64,000 nt of DNA from Candidatus Atribacteria bacterium (GCA_003451675.1 DMCY01000111.1:1-64000), one strand, 5' to 3'. Counted from the stretch's first letter, positions 31,468 through 41,335 are shown. The notes: generated from the letters alone by a model not told the origin. A program made the numbers and translations.

Positions 31468-33189
31468 TTGAAAAATTTAGAATTATCCCGAATATTTGAG
31501 CAGATTGCCAGGATATTAAAGATTAAAGGAGAAAATCCTTTCAAGATTAGAGCTTATGAAAAGATAACTTTAGTCTTAGAGAATTTGCCTATTGATATAG
31601 AAACAATTTATCACCAGGGAGGATTAAGCAATATCCCGGGAGTCGGCACAGGTATAGCCAAAAAGATTGAGGAGTTCTTGACTACTGGCAAACTTGAGTA
31701 TTATGAAAAATTAAAAGAGACTGTACCTTCCGGGGTGATAGAGCTTTTGGATATTTCTGAAGTGGGACCTAAGACAGCTAAGCTTCTATATGAAGAATTA
31801 GGTGTAGATAATATAGAGAAGTTAGAAAAAGCAGTTAAGGAACATCAGATTAAAGATTTACCGGGGATGGGCGAAAAATCGGAAGCTAATATTTTAAGAG
31901 GAATAGAATTATATAGAAGACGGAAAGAAAGGGTTCTTTTAGGTACTGCTTTGCCTTTAGCTGAAGAGATTGTGGAGAGTTTGCGTCAGTTAAAAGAGAC
32001 GGATAAAATAAGCTTTGCCGGGAGTTTAAGGCGGAAAAAAGAGACTATTGGGGATATCGATATCCTGGTCACTTCCCGGAAGCCTGAGAAGATAATGAAA
32101 ACCTTTACCTCTTTACTTCAGGTGAGAGAAATTTTGGCTGAAGGACCTACCAAATCAAGTGTTATTACCAGGGATGACATTCATGTGGATGTAAGAGTAC
32201 TGGAGCCAATAAGTTTCGGAGCAGCTCTTCAATATTTTACCGGCTCTAAAGCCCATAATATCAGATTGAGAGAATTAGCCCTAAAGAGGGGTTTGAAGAT
32301 AAATGAATACGGAGTATTTGATTCTAAAACCGGGCAGAGAATAACCGGGAAAGAAGAAGAGGGAATCTATCGAATTTTAGATTTACCTTTTATCCCGCCA
32401 GAGCTAAGAGAAGACAGAGGAGAAATTGAGGCAGCACAGGAAAATAAATTACCTCAACTGATAGAATATTCCCAGATTAAAGGTGATTTGCATCTTCATA
32501 CTAAGTGGAGTGATGGGGCACATACTATTAAACAAATGGCGGAAGCAGCAAAGAAGAGAGGCTATAAATATATCGCCATTACTGATCATTCACAATCACT
32601 TAAATTTGCCGGTGGATTAGTCGAGGAAAGACTTAGAGAACAAGTGGAGCAAATTCAAAAAATAAATCAAGAGTTAAATAATTTTACCGTTTTAACCGGA
32701 ATCGAAGTAGATATAAAATCAGATGGCAGCTTAGATTTTTCTGACGAAATTTTAAGTAAATTAGATGTGGTAATTGCGGCTATTCATTCTGGCTTTAAGC
32801 AGGAGAGTAAAATTATTACTGAGAGAATTATAAAAGCTATGCAAAACAGGTTTGTAAATATTATTGCTCATCCCACCGGACGTTTAATCGGATACCGTGA
32901 AGCATATCAAGTGGATACTGATAAGATAATGGACATGGCTGCGAAGACGGGAACTATTTTAGAGATAAATGCCTATCCGGAAAGGCTCGATCTAAATGAT
33001 GTCTATTGCCGGATGGCTAAAGACAGGGGAGCGCAATTAGCCATTGAGACTGATGCTCACAGTATCGATGGGTTAGAATTTATGAATTTAGGAGTAGATG
33101 TAGCTCGCCGAGGATGGTTGGAAGAAAAAGATATAATAAATGCACTTCCTCTGGATAAATTATTAAAGAGATTGAAAAGTAAATTATGA
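31468..33189 (+). CDS. polX: PolX: family X DNA polymerase with PHP exonuclease domain
   Basis: A 573-aa base-excision-repair polymerase. Helix-hairpin-helix repeats occur near the N terminus ('LSNIPGVGTGIAKKIEEF', 'LPGMGEKSEANILRGIE'). The pol beta nucleotidyltransferase motif is 'AGSLRRKKETIGDIDILV' (two metal-binding Asp), with the third acid in 'HVDVRVLEP'. The PHP domain (about residues 330-573) has 'GDLHLHTKWSDGAHT', 'ITDHSQSLKFAGG' and 'IETDAHSIDGL', giving 3'-5' exonuclease and AP-site activities. A GTG frame opens at 31459, but GGAGG is too close to it; the TTG at 31468 is 9 bases away and is taken as the start. The length matches bacterial PolX. Confidence 0.93.
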   Translation: MKNLELSRIFEQIARILKIKGENPFKIRAYEKITLVLENLPIDIETIYHQGGLSNIPGVGTGIAKKIEEFLTTGKLEYYEKLKETVPSGVIELLDISEVGPKTAKLLYEELGVDNIEKLEKAVKEHQIKDLPGMGEKSEANILRGIELYRRRKERVLLGTALPLAEEIVESLRQLKETDKISFAGSLRRKKETIGDIDILVTSRKPEKIMKTFTSLLQVREILAEGPTKSSVITRDDIHVDVRVLEPISFGAALQYFTGSKAHNIRLRELALKRGLKINEYGVFDSKTGQRITGKEEEGIYRILDLPFIPPELREDRGEIEAAQENKLPQLIEYSQIKGDLHLHTKWSDGAHTIKQMAEAAKKRGYKYIAITDHSQSLKFAGGLVEERLREQVEQIQKINQELNNFTVLTGIEVDIKSDGSLDFSDEILSKLDVVIAAIHSGFKQESKIITERIIKAMQNRFVNIIAHPTGRLIGYREAYQVDTDKIMDMAAKTGTILEINAYPERLDLNDVYCRMAKDRGAQLAIETDAHSIDGLEFMNLGVDVARRGWLEEKDIINALPLDKLLKRLKSKL

Positions 33190-33545
33190 GATAACCATCC
33201 TATATAGCTATGATAATTTTTGATAGGAGAAAGCTCCTTCGGGATAAAATAGAATTTTCTATATAACTACAAGAGATTAGAAGGAAAAGTAGGAATAGAT
33301 AACCTTTGATTTTACTTTTTCCCCTGAAATTGTGCCTACTACAGATACTAAAAACAGGATCAAAACGAACCAATGTTCAAACCAATTGTTGAATTTGTAA
33401 AAGATATAAAATTTGTTATAATAATGCCAATAAATATACTTACTTTTTCTCTACCAAGAAAGAGGATTTAGCTAAAAGATTATATATCCATTTTAAACTT
33501 TAGCTTTATCTTCTGTTTATTTAAACAAAAAGACAGGGAATAATT
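33190..33545 (+). other. 356-bp spacer before the PocR-AraC regulator
   Basis: Holds a promoter: TTGTAA (33395-33400), 16-bp spacer, perfect TATAAT (33417-33422), about 120 bases before the start codon. The rest is AT-rich without a gene. Confidence 0.55.
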
Positions 33546-34889
33546 ATGCAGGATAATTTTGTAAATAAAGAATCTAATGAGGGAAATATTTTTCAAATGA
33601 AAAAGGTAATTAAATGGATCTTAGATTCTTACGTAAGATTAACAGGATTTCAAATACATTTTTTAAATGACAGGGGTGAGAGAATATTTTCACCATCCAG
33701 TTCTATTAGAAATGGGTGTGCCTTTTGTAAATTAATTCAAAGCAGTTCAGAGGGAAGAAAGGAGTGCTATAAATCGTTCTATGATAATGGTTTAAGAAGT
33801 GCTGAATATGGAAATTCTTATATTTTTCGATGCCGTTTAGGTATTATAACCTGGATTACTCCGGTGTTAATTGATGGGGAATTTTCTGGTTCTTTTATTT
33901 CTGAGGGAATTTTAATGCGAAAACCAGCTCCTTATTTTATAAAAGAAGTAATAGAAATGACTAAGAATTTAGGAATAGAAGAATTTAAATTAAGAGAAGC
34001 TCTGAAAGAGATAAAGATTGTCTCTGAAAAAAAAGTTAAAGCCGCTGCAGATATACTTTATATGGCAGCTAATTATTTATCTAATACGGAGTTGTTAGAT
34101 GCTAAAATGCGTCAAGAAAAATATATTCAACAGGCAAGGATATCTGAAGAAATTCAGATGATGAAAAGAAAAGAGTTAGAATTACTTGAAAAAGAAGAGG
34201 AAGAGGAGAATTCTTTTATTTATATTAGTTCGATTTATCCTTTAGAAACAGAGAGAGAGCTACTAAAGAGAGTTAGGTTGGGGGATAAAGAGGGAGCCAG
34301 AGAGGTTTTAAATGAAATTTTAGGTAAGATACTATTTAAAAATGCTGGGCGAACAGAATTAGTTCGAGCTCGAATCCTGGAATTAGCCGTAGTTCTTTCT
34401 CGAGCTGCCGTAGAAGGTAATGCGGAATTAGAAATGATTTTGGGATTGAATTTTGAATATATTCAAAAATTGGGTAAGATTAAATCTATTGAAGAATTAT
34501 GTGTTTGGATTGTAGAAGTTTTGGATAGATTTACTGAATGTGTTTATGAAAATAGAAATATTAGAAATGTTAATATTATAATGAAGGCGAAAGAATTTAT
34601 TCGAGCAAATTATAAAAAGAAGATAAAATTAGAGGACATAAGCAAGGTAGTTTATTTAAGCCCTTATTATTTAAGTCATATTTTTAAAAAAGAAGTCGGA
34701 TTTACCTTGTTCGAGTATCTAACCAAGGTCCGAATTGAAGAAGCTAAGAGATTATTGGAAAATACTCCATGGAATACCACTCGAATTTCCTTTGAAGTAG
34801 GTTGCACAGATCAAAGTTATTTTAGTAAAGTCTTTAAAAAGATAGAAGATATGTCACCTTCTGATTATAGAAAAAGAATGAAAAGATAA
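33546..34889 (+). CDS. AraC-family regulator with PocR sensor domain
   Basis: A 447-aa transcription factor. Residues about 15-175 are a PocR domain, with the cysteine-bearing 'NGCAFCKLIQSSSEGRKECY' and 'YIFRCRLGIITWITPVLIDG'. A helical linker rich in Glu/Lys follows. The AraC helix-turn-helix pair is at about 345-447: 'IKLEDISKVVYLSPYYLSHI' and 'ISFEVGCTDQSYFSKVFKKI'. PocR domains sense small organic molecules, for example propanediol, and are common beside methylamine/betaine methyltransferase genes. It lies 390 bases upstream of the first MttB gene in the same direction and is the likely activator of that locus. Confidence 0.9.
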   Translation: MQDNFVNKESNEGNIFQMKKVIKWILDSYVRLTGFQIHFLNDRGERIFSPSSSIRNGCAFCKLIQSSSEGRKECYKSFYDNGLRSAEYGNSYIFRCRLGIITWITPVLIDGEFSGSFISEGILMRKPAPYFIKEVIEMTKNLGIEEFKLREALKEIKIVSEKKVKAAADILYMAANYLSNTELLDAKMRQEKYIQQARISEEIQMMKRKELELLEKEEEEENSFIYISSIYPLETERELLKRVRLGDKEGAREVLNEILGKILFKNAGRTELVRARILELAVVLSRAAVEGNAELEMILGLNFEYIQKLGKIKSIEELCVWIVEVLDRFTECVYENRNIRNVNIIMKAKEFIRANYKKKIKLEDISKVVYLSPYYLSHIFKKEVGFTLFEYLTKVRIEEAKRLLENTPWNTTRISFEVGCTDQSYFSKVFKKIEDMSPSDYRKRMKR

Positions 34890-35275
34890 ATAATTTATCT
34901 TAATATTAAAAAAACTCCTTCTACATCATTGGAGTATCTACTGTTTAAGTCCGTTTTTTAAAGTAAAATAAGTTTAAATGAATAATAATACTATTTAAGC
35001 AAAGTATTACCTGAAAAGACAATATATTACTATTAATCTAATTGATGATGTTTCTATAATATAAAAAATATATAATATAAAAACATTTATTTAACCTACT
35101 TTATTACTTCAAAATATTCTGTAGATAAAAAGCAGAAACTAAACAAACTCTAACCAATTACCATATAAATAGTTATTAAAGAAAGATCACTAATCTCCTT
35201 ATATCCATTTATTTATAAATTTATAGTGCTATAAATTTATAAATAAATTAATCTAAATTAGTAGGAGGAAACATA
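34890..35275. other. 386-bp AT-rich spacer upstream of the first MttB gene
   Basis: No gene. A weak hairpin ACTCC/GGAGT after the regulator stop (34917-34942) may end its transcript. At the far end lies the 42-bp palindrome at 35207-35248. No confident -35/-10 pair stands out because the tract is nearly all A and T. Confidence 0.4.
35207..35248. promoter_or_regulatory. 42-bp perfect palindrome 28 bases before the first MttB gene
   Basis: Arms of 20 bp, ATTTATTTATAAATTTATAG and its exact complement, around a TG centre. It is not followed by a T-run, so it is unlikely to be a simple terminator. It could be a regulator operator or an mRNA 5' hairpin that protects or gates the message; TAGGAGG follows at 35262-35268. 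Confidence 0.6.
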
Positions 35276-36712
35276 ATGACTGCTATTTTATCTGGGGGCC
35301 AATACAAGCCTCTTTCCCCAAGTGGAGTTAAAGAAATTTACGATACTTCCCTAAGATTATTGGAAAAAGTAGGAGTAGAAGTAAATTGTAAAGAAGTCTT
35401 AGAGATATTTAAGGAAAAAGGTGCAGAGGTTAATTTTGACACTCGCCTCGTAAAACTTTCCCGCAAGATGGTAGAAGATGCTATTGATACAGCTCCTTCT
35501 AAAGTAATACTTTATGGTAGAGAGGATAAACATAATCTTGTCTTGGAAGATAAGAATGTCTACTTTGGAACCGGGGGGACTGTTCTAAATGTACTGGACT
35601 GGAAAACTAATCAAAAAAGACCTTCTACTTTAGAGGATGTAGCTCAGTTTGCCAAACTGGTTGACGCTCTGGATAATGTTCATTTTTATCTTTTACCCTT
35701 ATATCCTACAGAATTACCTAAAGAAATAATTGATGTGAATAGATTTTATGCCGGTATTTCCAATACCTCCAAACATATTATGGGAGGTATTTACGATAAA
35801 GCAGGTCTTTTAGAGACAATTAAGATGGCAGAAGAAATTGCAGGAGGTGCAGATCGATTAAGAAAACGTCCATTTATTTCTTTTATTACTTGTGTAATGA
35901 GCCCTTTAAAATTAGAAAATACCTATACTGAATTTTTAATTGAGATTGCTCGCAGGGGTCTACCAGTAGCCTGTCCCAGTGAAGTTCTAACTGGAGCAAC
36001 TGGTCCAGTTACTCTTGCTGGTGATCTTGTCTTAATTAATGCCGAAACTTTAGCCTGTGTAACTTTGACTCAATTAGTCAATCCTGGAACCCCGGTTATC
36101 TATGCTTCCAGTGCTTCTATTATGGACATGCAAAAAGGGGTTTATCTTTCTGCTGGAGCAGAAGCAGGATTAATTAATGCTGGTGTAGCCCAATTAGCTC
36201 AGAATGTAAAACTTCCTTATTATGCTACTGCTGGAATGTCTGATTCTAAAATTCCAGATGCTCAAGCAGGATATGAATCAGCAATCAGTGCTTTAGCTGT
36301 AGCCCTGGCCGGAGCAAACTTTATTCATGATGCTGCTGGAAACTTAGAATTTTGCATGACTATCAGTTTTGAAAAAGCAGTAATTGATAATGATATTTTA
36401 GGGATGGTTATGCGAATGGTCAAAGGTATTAAAGTAGATAAAGGAACCTTAGCAGAAGATTTAATTACTAAGGTTGGCCCAGCCGGGAATTTCCTGGCTG
36501 AAATGCATACAGTACAAAATATGCGTAAAGAATTATACTTTCCTACTATGGCTGATCGTAAGCTTGAGACTGAATGGGAAGAGCTGGGAAGTAAAGATAC
36601 CAGAGCGAGAGCGCGCGAAAAAGTAGAAGATATACTAACTAACCATAAGCCTTTACCTATTCCTACAGAAGTTTATCAGAAACTGAAGTCAAAGATAAAA
36701 GGATTAATATAA
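35276..36712 (+). CDS. trimethylamine methyltransferase (MttB) superfamily protein, non-pyrrolysine (copy 1)
   Basis: A 478-aa member of the MttB superfamily. Corrinoid methyltransferases of this group (for example MtgB, which demethylates glycine betaine) move a methyl group from a quaternary amine to Co(I) of a partner corrinoid protein. The frame is uninterrupted: no in-frame UAG, so no pyrrolysine, unlike true TMA methyltransferase. Typical segments are 'SPSGVKEIYDTSLRLLEKVG', 'FGTGGTVLNVLDWKTNQKRP', 'GGIYDKAGLLETIKMAEEIA' and 'AGMSDSKIPDAQAGYESAIS'. TAGGAGG precedes the ATG. It shares about the same architecture as copy 2 (42696). It is the first gene of an operon with the OpuC-like transporter; substrate unknown, betaine-like by context. 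Confidence 0.9.
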   Translation: MTAILSGGQYKPLSPSGVKEIYDTSLRLLEKVGVEVNCKEVLEIFKEKGAEVNFDTRLVKLSRKMVEDAIDTAPSKVILYGREDKHNLVLEDKNVYFGTGGTVLNVLDWKTNQKRPSTLEDVAQFAKLVDALDNVHFYLLPLYPTELPKEIIDVNRFYAGISNTSKHIMGGIYDKAGLLETIKMAEEIAGGADRLRKRPFISFITCVMSPLKLENTYTEFLIEIARRGLPVACPSEVLTGATGPVTLAGDLVLINAETLACVTLTQLVNPGTPVIYASSASIMDMQKGVYLSAGAEAGLINAGVAQLAQNVKLPYYATAGMSDSKIPDAQAGYESAISALAVALAGANFIHDAAGNLEFCMTISFEKAVIDNDILGMVMRMVKGIKVDKGTLAEDLITKVGPAGNFLAEMHTVQNMRKELYFPTMADRKLETEWEELGSKDTRARAREKVEDILTNHKPLPIPTEVYQKLKSKIKGLI

Positions 36713-36762
36713 TTTATGGTTAAAAGAAAAAAATAATTAATAGTTAGTGGGAGAGATAAACT

Positions 36763-37443
36763 ATGCTGGAAACCTGGGTTTATATAAATACACATTGGGG
36801 ACTGATTGGTCAATTAATTTTGCAACACTTGGAGATGGTTGTTTTAGGTTGCGGGATTGGTGTTGTTATAGGAGTTAGCCTGGGAATATTTATTTCTGAA
36901 GAGGGAAGAGAAGGAATTGCAGATCTAGTTCTTTATCTTGCTGAAATTATGATGACCATACCCAGTTTAGCTCTCTTTGGTTTGTTGATACCGATTTTAG
37001 CTGCGTTGCACTTACCTGCTCTTGGACTTCTTCCTGCTGTTATTGCTTTAGTTGCTTATGGACTTTTGCCTATTTTGCGAAATACTTATACAGGGATCAG
37101 AGAGGCTGACCCAGCAATAATTGAAGCTGGGCGTGGGATGGGCATGAACAAAAAGCAACTTATGTTCAGGATTAAATTACCCCTTGCTATACCTGTAATT
37201 ATGGCTGGTTTAAGAAATGCCATTATAATGAATATAGGTATTGCGGCAATCGCTGTGGTTATAGGAGTGGGAGGATTGGGAGTACCTATATTTCGAGGAA
37301 TAAGGAATTTTCGTTTTGATCTTATTCTTACCGGGGCGATATTTGTATCCATTATGGCTATAATAGTTGATACTTTTTTGGGTTTCGTTGAGAAGAAGAT
37401 AACTCCAGAGGGATTAAAAAAGGCTAGGGGTGTTAGTAAATGA
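36763..37443 (+). CDS. ABC transporter permease, OpuC/ProW type (copy 1)
   Basis: A 226-aa membrane permease with five to six segments and the EAA loop 'IREADPAIIEAGRGMGMNKK' near residues 110-130. This short form is typical of the OpuCB/OpuCD and OsmY/OsmW betaine transporters. It overlaps the ATPase gene by 4 bases (ATGA). With the second permease at 38561 it forms the heterodimeric channel. Confidence 0.9.
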   Translation: MLETWVYINTHWGLIGQLILQHLEMVVLGCGIGVVIGVSLGIFISEEGREGIADLVLYLAEIMMTIPSLALFGLLIPILAALHLPALGLLPAVIALVAYGLLPILRNTYTGIREADPAIIEAGRGMGMNKKQLMFRIKLPLAIPVIMAGLRNAIIMNIGIAAIAVVIGVGGLGVPIFRGIRNFRFDLILTGAIFVSIMAIIVDTFLGFVEKKITPEGLKKARGVSK

Positions 37444-38564
37444 TAAAATTTGAAAAGGTAAGAAAAATTTATTCGGATGGTACTGAAGCAATCAAAGGTA
37501 TAAGCTTCGAAGTTGAGAAGGGAGAGTTTTGTATTCTCCTTGGTCCCTCTGGATGTGGTAAAACAACCACCATGAAGATGATTAATCGCTTAATCCCGAT
37601 TAGTGAAGGAAAAATATATATCAATGGGCAGGACAATACAAAGATAGATGAAAATAAACTTCGAAGAGGGATAGGATATGCGATTCAACAAATAGGTCTC
37701 TTCCCTCATATGACTGTTAAGGAGAACATACAAACAGTTCCCGTATTGAGAGAATGGCCCAAGGAAAAGATAGAGAAAAGGGTTAAAGAACTTATGTATC
37801 TTATAGGTCTGGATCCTTCTATATATCTTAAAAAATATCCTGCTGAGTTATCTGGCGGGGAGATGCAAAGAATTGGTGTAGCTCGGTGTTTAGGAGCCGA
37901 TCCTCCAATATTATTAATGGATGAGCCATTTGGATCCATTGATCCCATAAATAGAGGGAAATTGCAGGATGAATTCCTAAAGATACAAGCAAAGATAAAA
38001 AAGACTATTATATTTGTAACTCATGATATTGATGAAGCTATTAAGATGGGGGACAAAATTGTCTTAATGAAGGAGGGAGAGATAGTAGATTATGATACAC
38101 CTTCCAATTTGCTCTACCGGCCTAAGAATGAATTTGTAAGGAATTTTGTGGGTACGGATCGCGCTCTTAAAGGACTGCAACTAATGAGGGTAAAAGAAAT
38201 TATGGATAGTTCCCCTAAAATAGTAAGAGCAGATGAGGAGATAACTGAAGCTAAGAGTTATATGGAACAAGAGAAAATTAGATGGTTGATAGTGGTCGAT
38301 GATAACCATAGATTTATAGGTTGGCTTGGCAGAGCAGATCTTGATAATAAAAAAGTAAAAGAAGTAAGAGATATTATGATTCCTCCAACTGTTTCAGCTA
38401 CAGCGGAAACACCTTTGAATGAAGCTCTTTCTCTTATGTTAAGTAGTGCAGTAGGGAATTTAGCTATAGTTGATGATAAAAATAAATTAGAAGGAATTGT
38501 AGACTTTAATTCTATTCGAAGTGTTTTAGAGAAGATTTATAATAGTAGAGAGGGGCAAAAATGA
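37440..38564 (+). CDS. ABC transporter ATP-binding protein with CBS domains (OpuCA/ProV type)
   Basis: A 374-aa ATPase. Walker A 'GPSGCGKTTTMKM', Q-loop 'YAIQQIGLFPHMTV', signature 'LSGGEMQRIG', Walker B 'ILLMDEPFGSIDP' and switch 'FVTHDIDEA'. Residues about 250-370 carry two CBS motifs ('VKEIMDSSPKIVRADEEI', 'VRDIMIPPTVSATAETPL'), which in OpuA-like systems sense ionic strength or nucleotides. The start overlaps the upstream permease and its stop overlaps the next permease, so translation is coupled. Confidence 0.93.
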   Translation: MIKFEKVRKIYSDGTEAIKGISFEVEKGEFCILLGPSGCGKTTTMKMINRLIPISEGKIYINGQDNTKIDENKLRRGIGYAIQQIGLFPHMTVKENIQTVPVLREWPKEKIEKRVKELMYLIGLDPSIYLKKYPAELSGGEMQRIGVARCLGADPPILLMDEPFGSIDPINRGKLQDEFLKIQAKIKKTIIFVTHDIDEAIKMGDKIVLMKEGEIVDYDTPSNLLYRPKNEFVRNFVGTDRALKGLQLMRVKEIMDSSPKIVRADEEITEAKSYMEQEKIRWLIVVDDNHRFIGWLGRADLDNKKVKEVRDIMIPPTVSATAETPLNEALSLMLSSAVGNLAIVDDKNKLEGIVDFNSIRSVLEKIYNSREGQK

Positions 38565-39289
38565 AACGGCGCATTACTTTGTTTATACTTTTAGGAATTC
38601 TTATTGGGGTAACTGTGTGGATCACGAATCTTGAAATGCTGAAGTTTAGGCCACCTGCTACCTATAAAGAACTATTTATAAGAATAAATGAGCATCTTAA
38701 GATGGTAGGTTTAGGAGAGTTTATTGCTATTATCGTTGGTATTCCACTTGGCATTTTGGTTACTCGCCCTAAATTTAGCAAGATTTCCCCTTTAGTGATG
38801 GGCATAGTAAATACTGGTCAGACTGTTCCGAGTATGGCGGTTGTTGCTATTGTGGCGGTAATTATAGGAGGTTTTGGTTTTACTCCAGCAGTTATTGCTC
38901 TTTTTATATATGGACTGCTTCCCATTGTGCGTAACTCATATGCTGGGATAAAGAATATTGATCCCTCAATCATAGAGGCGGCAAAAGGGATGGGTATGTC
39001 CAAAAGACAGATTATCTGGAAGATAGAGCTTCCTCTTGCCAGACGTATAATAATGGCCGGCATCAGAACTTCGACAGTGATAAATATCGGTACAGCAGCA
39101 TTAGCTGCTCTTATAGCTGCAGGTGGATTGGGAATGATTATACTTGCGGGCTTACTTAATAATATCCCCCTCTTACTGCTTCAAGGAGCTGCACCAACAG
39201 CTGCGTTGGCAATGATTCTTGATGCTATTCTTGGAGGCATAGAGGAATGGGTGACTCCCCGTGGTTTAAAGGTTAAAAGAGGAGTATAA
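38561..39289 (+). CDS. ABC transporter permease, OpuC/ProW type (copy 2)
   Basis: A 242-aa second permease. It begins with one extra membrane segment ('ITLFILLGILIGVTVWI') and has the EAA loop 'IKNIDPSIIEAAKGMGMSKR'. It is a paralogue of the 36763 product; the two permeases flank the ATPase gene. Start overlaps the ATPase stop by 4 bases. Confidence 0.9.
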   Translation: MKRRITLFILLGILIGVTVWITNLEMLKFRPPATYKELFIRINEHLKMVGLGEFIAIIVGIPLGILVTRPKFSKISPLVMGIVNTGQTVPSMAVVAIVAVIIGGFGFTPAVIALFIYGLLPIVRNSYAGIKNIDPSIIEAAKGMGMSKRQIIWKIELPLARRIIMAGIRTSTVINIGTAALAALIAAGGLGMIILAGLLNNIPLLLLQGAAPTAALAMILDAILGGIEEWVTPRGLKVKRGV

Positions 39290-39290
39290 T

Positions 39291-40205
39291 ATGAGAAAGA
39301 ACTTCCTTAAACTTATTCTAATGATTTTTCTAATTTCCTTTTTGATAGGAATTCCTTCTTTTGCTCAAAACCATCTAATTATAGGAATTCAAGATTCTAT
39401 ACAGCAGGAAATCCTTGGCCAGATAGTGGGAACTTATTTGGAGGAGAATGGTTTCGAGGTGGAATATAGGATGAGTTTATCTAATTCATCTTTATATAGT
39501 GCCCTTGCTCAAAAACAGGTTGATCTTTCCTATCAAGATCCTGCTTTGGTGTGGTTTCTCAAATATCTAAAGACAGATTTTTTATCATCTGAAGAGCTTT
39601 ATAAAGAGGTTAAAGAATTAGAGAAGAAAGAAGGACTTTTATGGTTTGAGATGCCTAACCTTAAGATTAGATATGTACTAGTAATAAGGATGGAAAAATC
39701 GGAAGAGTTGAAGATAATGACTATTTCTGAGTTAGCTGATTATGTGAGAAAAAACCAGAAAAAGTTCAGGAGTGCCATGAGTTCCGAATTCTTCTTCCGT
39801 CCCGACTGTTATTTCAACCTTAAGCGAGTTTATGGATTATCTTTTTATAAACCAAATGTAAAATTGGTTTCTCCTGCAGTAGGTTTTGGTTTACTCTGTA
39901 GGGATCAAGTTGATGTAGTTTTTGCCTTTTCTACAGATCCTTTAATTGAAAAATATAAGTTAAACAAACTTAAAGATGATAAAGAAGTTCTCCAATCTTA
40001 TTGTATGGGAATAGTAGTTAGAGAAAAAATAATAGATATGTTTCCCGATTTACCAGGTTTGATCGATAAGTTGAGTAAGATATCTCTACCAACCTCAGAA
40101 CTAACAAATTTGAATTTAAGAATTTACAATGGCGAATCTTCAAAGGAAGTTGCTCGTGAGTACCTTATTAAGGAAGGGTTGATTGTGAAGTTCGAGAAAG
40201 AATAA
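39291..40205 (+). CDS. OpuAC-like substrate-binding protein (divergent)
   Basis: A 304-aa exported binding protein: signal peptide 'LKLILMIFLISFLIGIPSFA' ending near residue 25, then the type II binding fold of the glycine betaine family ('LIIGIQDSIQQEILGQIVG', 'DLSYQDPALVWFLKYL'). It is noticeably diverged from the next binding protein and lacks the usual opening 'NFTE' segment, so it probably has a different ligand. It is encoded directly after the permease with 1 base between. Confidence 0.8.
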   Translation: MRKNFLKLILMIFLISFLIGIPSFAQNHLIIGIQDSIQQEILGQIVGTYLEENGFEVEYRMSLSNSSLYSALAQKQVDLSYQDPALVWFLKYLKTDFLSSEELYKEVKELEKKEGLLWFEMPNLKIRYVLVIRMEKSEELKIMTISELADYVRKNQKKFRSAMSSEFFFRPDCYFNLKRVYGLSFYKPNVKLVSPAVGFGLLCRDQVDVVFAFSTDPLIEKYKLNKLKDDKEVLQSYCMGIVVREKIIDMFPDLPGLIDKLSKISLPTSELTNLNLRIYNGESSKEVAREYLIKEGLIVKFEKE

Positions 40206-40292
40206 AATATGAAAGGAGTTGATAAACAGGTCTGAATAAGTTTAGGAAATGAAAAAACTGATATTTTTATTTATTAAGGAGGTATAGAAAAA

Positions 40293-41246
40293 ATGAAAAA
40301 ACTAATTAGTTTGCTAGTAGTGGTAATGTTAATCTTTGCAATGAGTGGTGTTTGTCTGTTAGCTGTTGAAAAGCCTACCATAGTTGTAGGGAATAAAAAC
40401 TTTACCGAAGAATATTTAGCCGGTGAGTTGATGAAGCAAATTTTGGAAGATCGAGGATTTAAGGTTGAGTTGAAATCCGATCTCTCCTCTATGATTATGC
40501 GAAAAGGGATGGATACAGGAAATATCGATGTTTGTATGGAGTATACCGGAACTGCTTGGATGGTACATCTTGGGCGTAAATATGTTCCAACAGGCCATGA
40601 GGAACTTTACTATATGACTAAAGCAGCTGATGCTGCAAACAAGATGATATGGCTGCAGCCAATGTGGAACCATAATAGTTACGCTCTTGCTGTATGGCCT
40701 GAGTTTGCTAAAGAAAACAATATAGAGACACTTTCTGACCTGGCAGCTTTTTGTAACCAAAAAAAGGGAAAGGTTAAAACCTTTATTGATTTTGAATTCT
40801 CTCAGCGTCCAGATGGGTGGCCAGCCGTACAAAAGGCTTATAACTTTGCAGTTGATCCAGATTATCTTGAGGCTGCAGCTCCTGGAGCATCTCTAATAGC
40901 TTTAGGAAAGCATAAGACTGAGGTAGCAATGGTTTTTGCCACTGATGCTTCAATAGCCAAATATGGTTGGGTAGTTTTAAGAGATGATAAAAACTTCTTT
41001 CCACCCTATGATTTAACCCCTGTTGTTAGAGCGGAAGTTCTGGAGAAATATCCCGAAGTTGGGATTGCCCTCAATGAATTAGTAGCTGCATTTGCAGGTG
41101 CTTCAGGTGTACCATATACTACGGAAAAGTTGAGCAATGCACAAAGGATGTGGCAGTGGTTTAATGGGAAAGTTGATATAGAGAAAAAAGATGCAGCTGA
41201 AGCTGCTCATGACTTCCTCATTGGACATAATTTGATAAATAAATAA
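40293..41246 (+). CDS. glycine betaine/choline-type substrate-binding protein (OpuAC/OsmF-like)
   Basis: A 317-aa exported binding protein with signal peptide 'LISLLVVVMLIFAMSGVCLLA'. The family opening 'IVVGNKNFTEEYLAGELMKQ' is followed by 'DVCMEYTGTAWMVHLGRKYV' and several Trp/Tyr residues (for example 'IWLQPMWNHNSYALAVWPEF', 'KYGWVVLRDD') that could make the aromatic cage for a quaternary ammonium head. AGGAGG precedes the ATG. It is the last gene before a strong terminator. Confidence 0.9.
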   Translation: MKKLISLLVVVMLIFAMSGVCLLAVEKPTIVVGNKNFTEEYLAGELMKQILEDRGFKVELKSDLSSMIMRKGMDTGNIDVCMEYTGTAWMVHLGRKYVPTGHEELYYMTKAADAANKMIWLQPMWNHNSYALAVWPEFAKENNIETLSDLAAFCNQKKGKVKTFIDFEFSQRPDGWPAVQKAYNFAVDPDYLEAAAPGASLIALGKHKTEVAMVFATDASIAKYGWVVLRDDKNFFPPYDLTPVVRAEVLEKYPEVGIALNELVAAFAGASGVPYTTEKLSNAQRMWQWFNGKVDIEKKDAAEAAHDFLIGHNLINK

Positions 41247-41270
41247 CTCATAGGCATACAGTGAAAAGGT

Positions 41271-41318
41271 ATTAATCAAAAAAGGGAGCCATCTAAGTGG
41301 CTCCCTTTTTTGATTAAT
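41271..41318. terminator. strong bidirectional terminator after the OpuC-type operon
   Basis: A perfect 21-bp inverted repeat (ATTAATCAAAAAAGGGAGCC...) around TCTAAG; the 3' arm includes CTCCC followed by six T residues. It ends the mttB-transporter transcript. Confidence 0.95.
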
Positions 41319-41335
41319 AAAAGAGGAATAAAAAT

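Noticed and set aside
40416..40832. 138-codon minus-strand frame inside the binding-protein gene
   Set aside because: Lies entirely within the OpuAC-like gene, no ribosome binding site, and amino acid composition typical of an antisense shadow.
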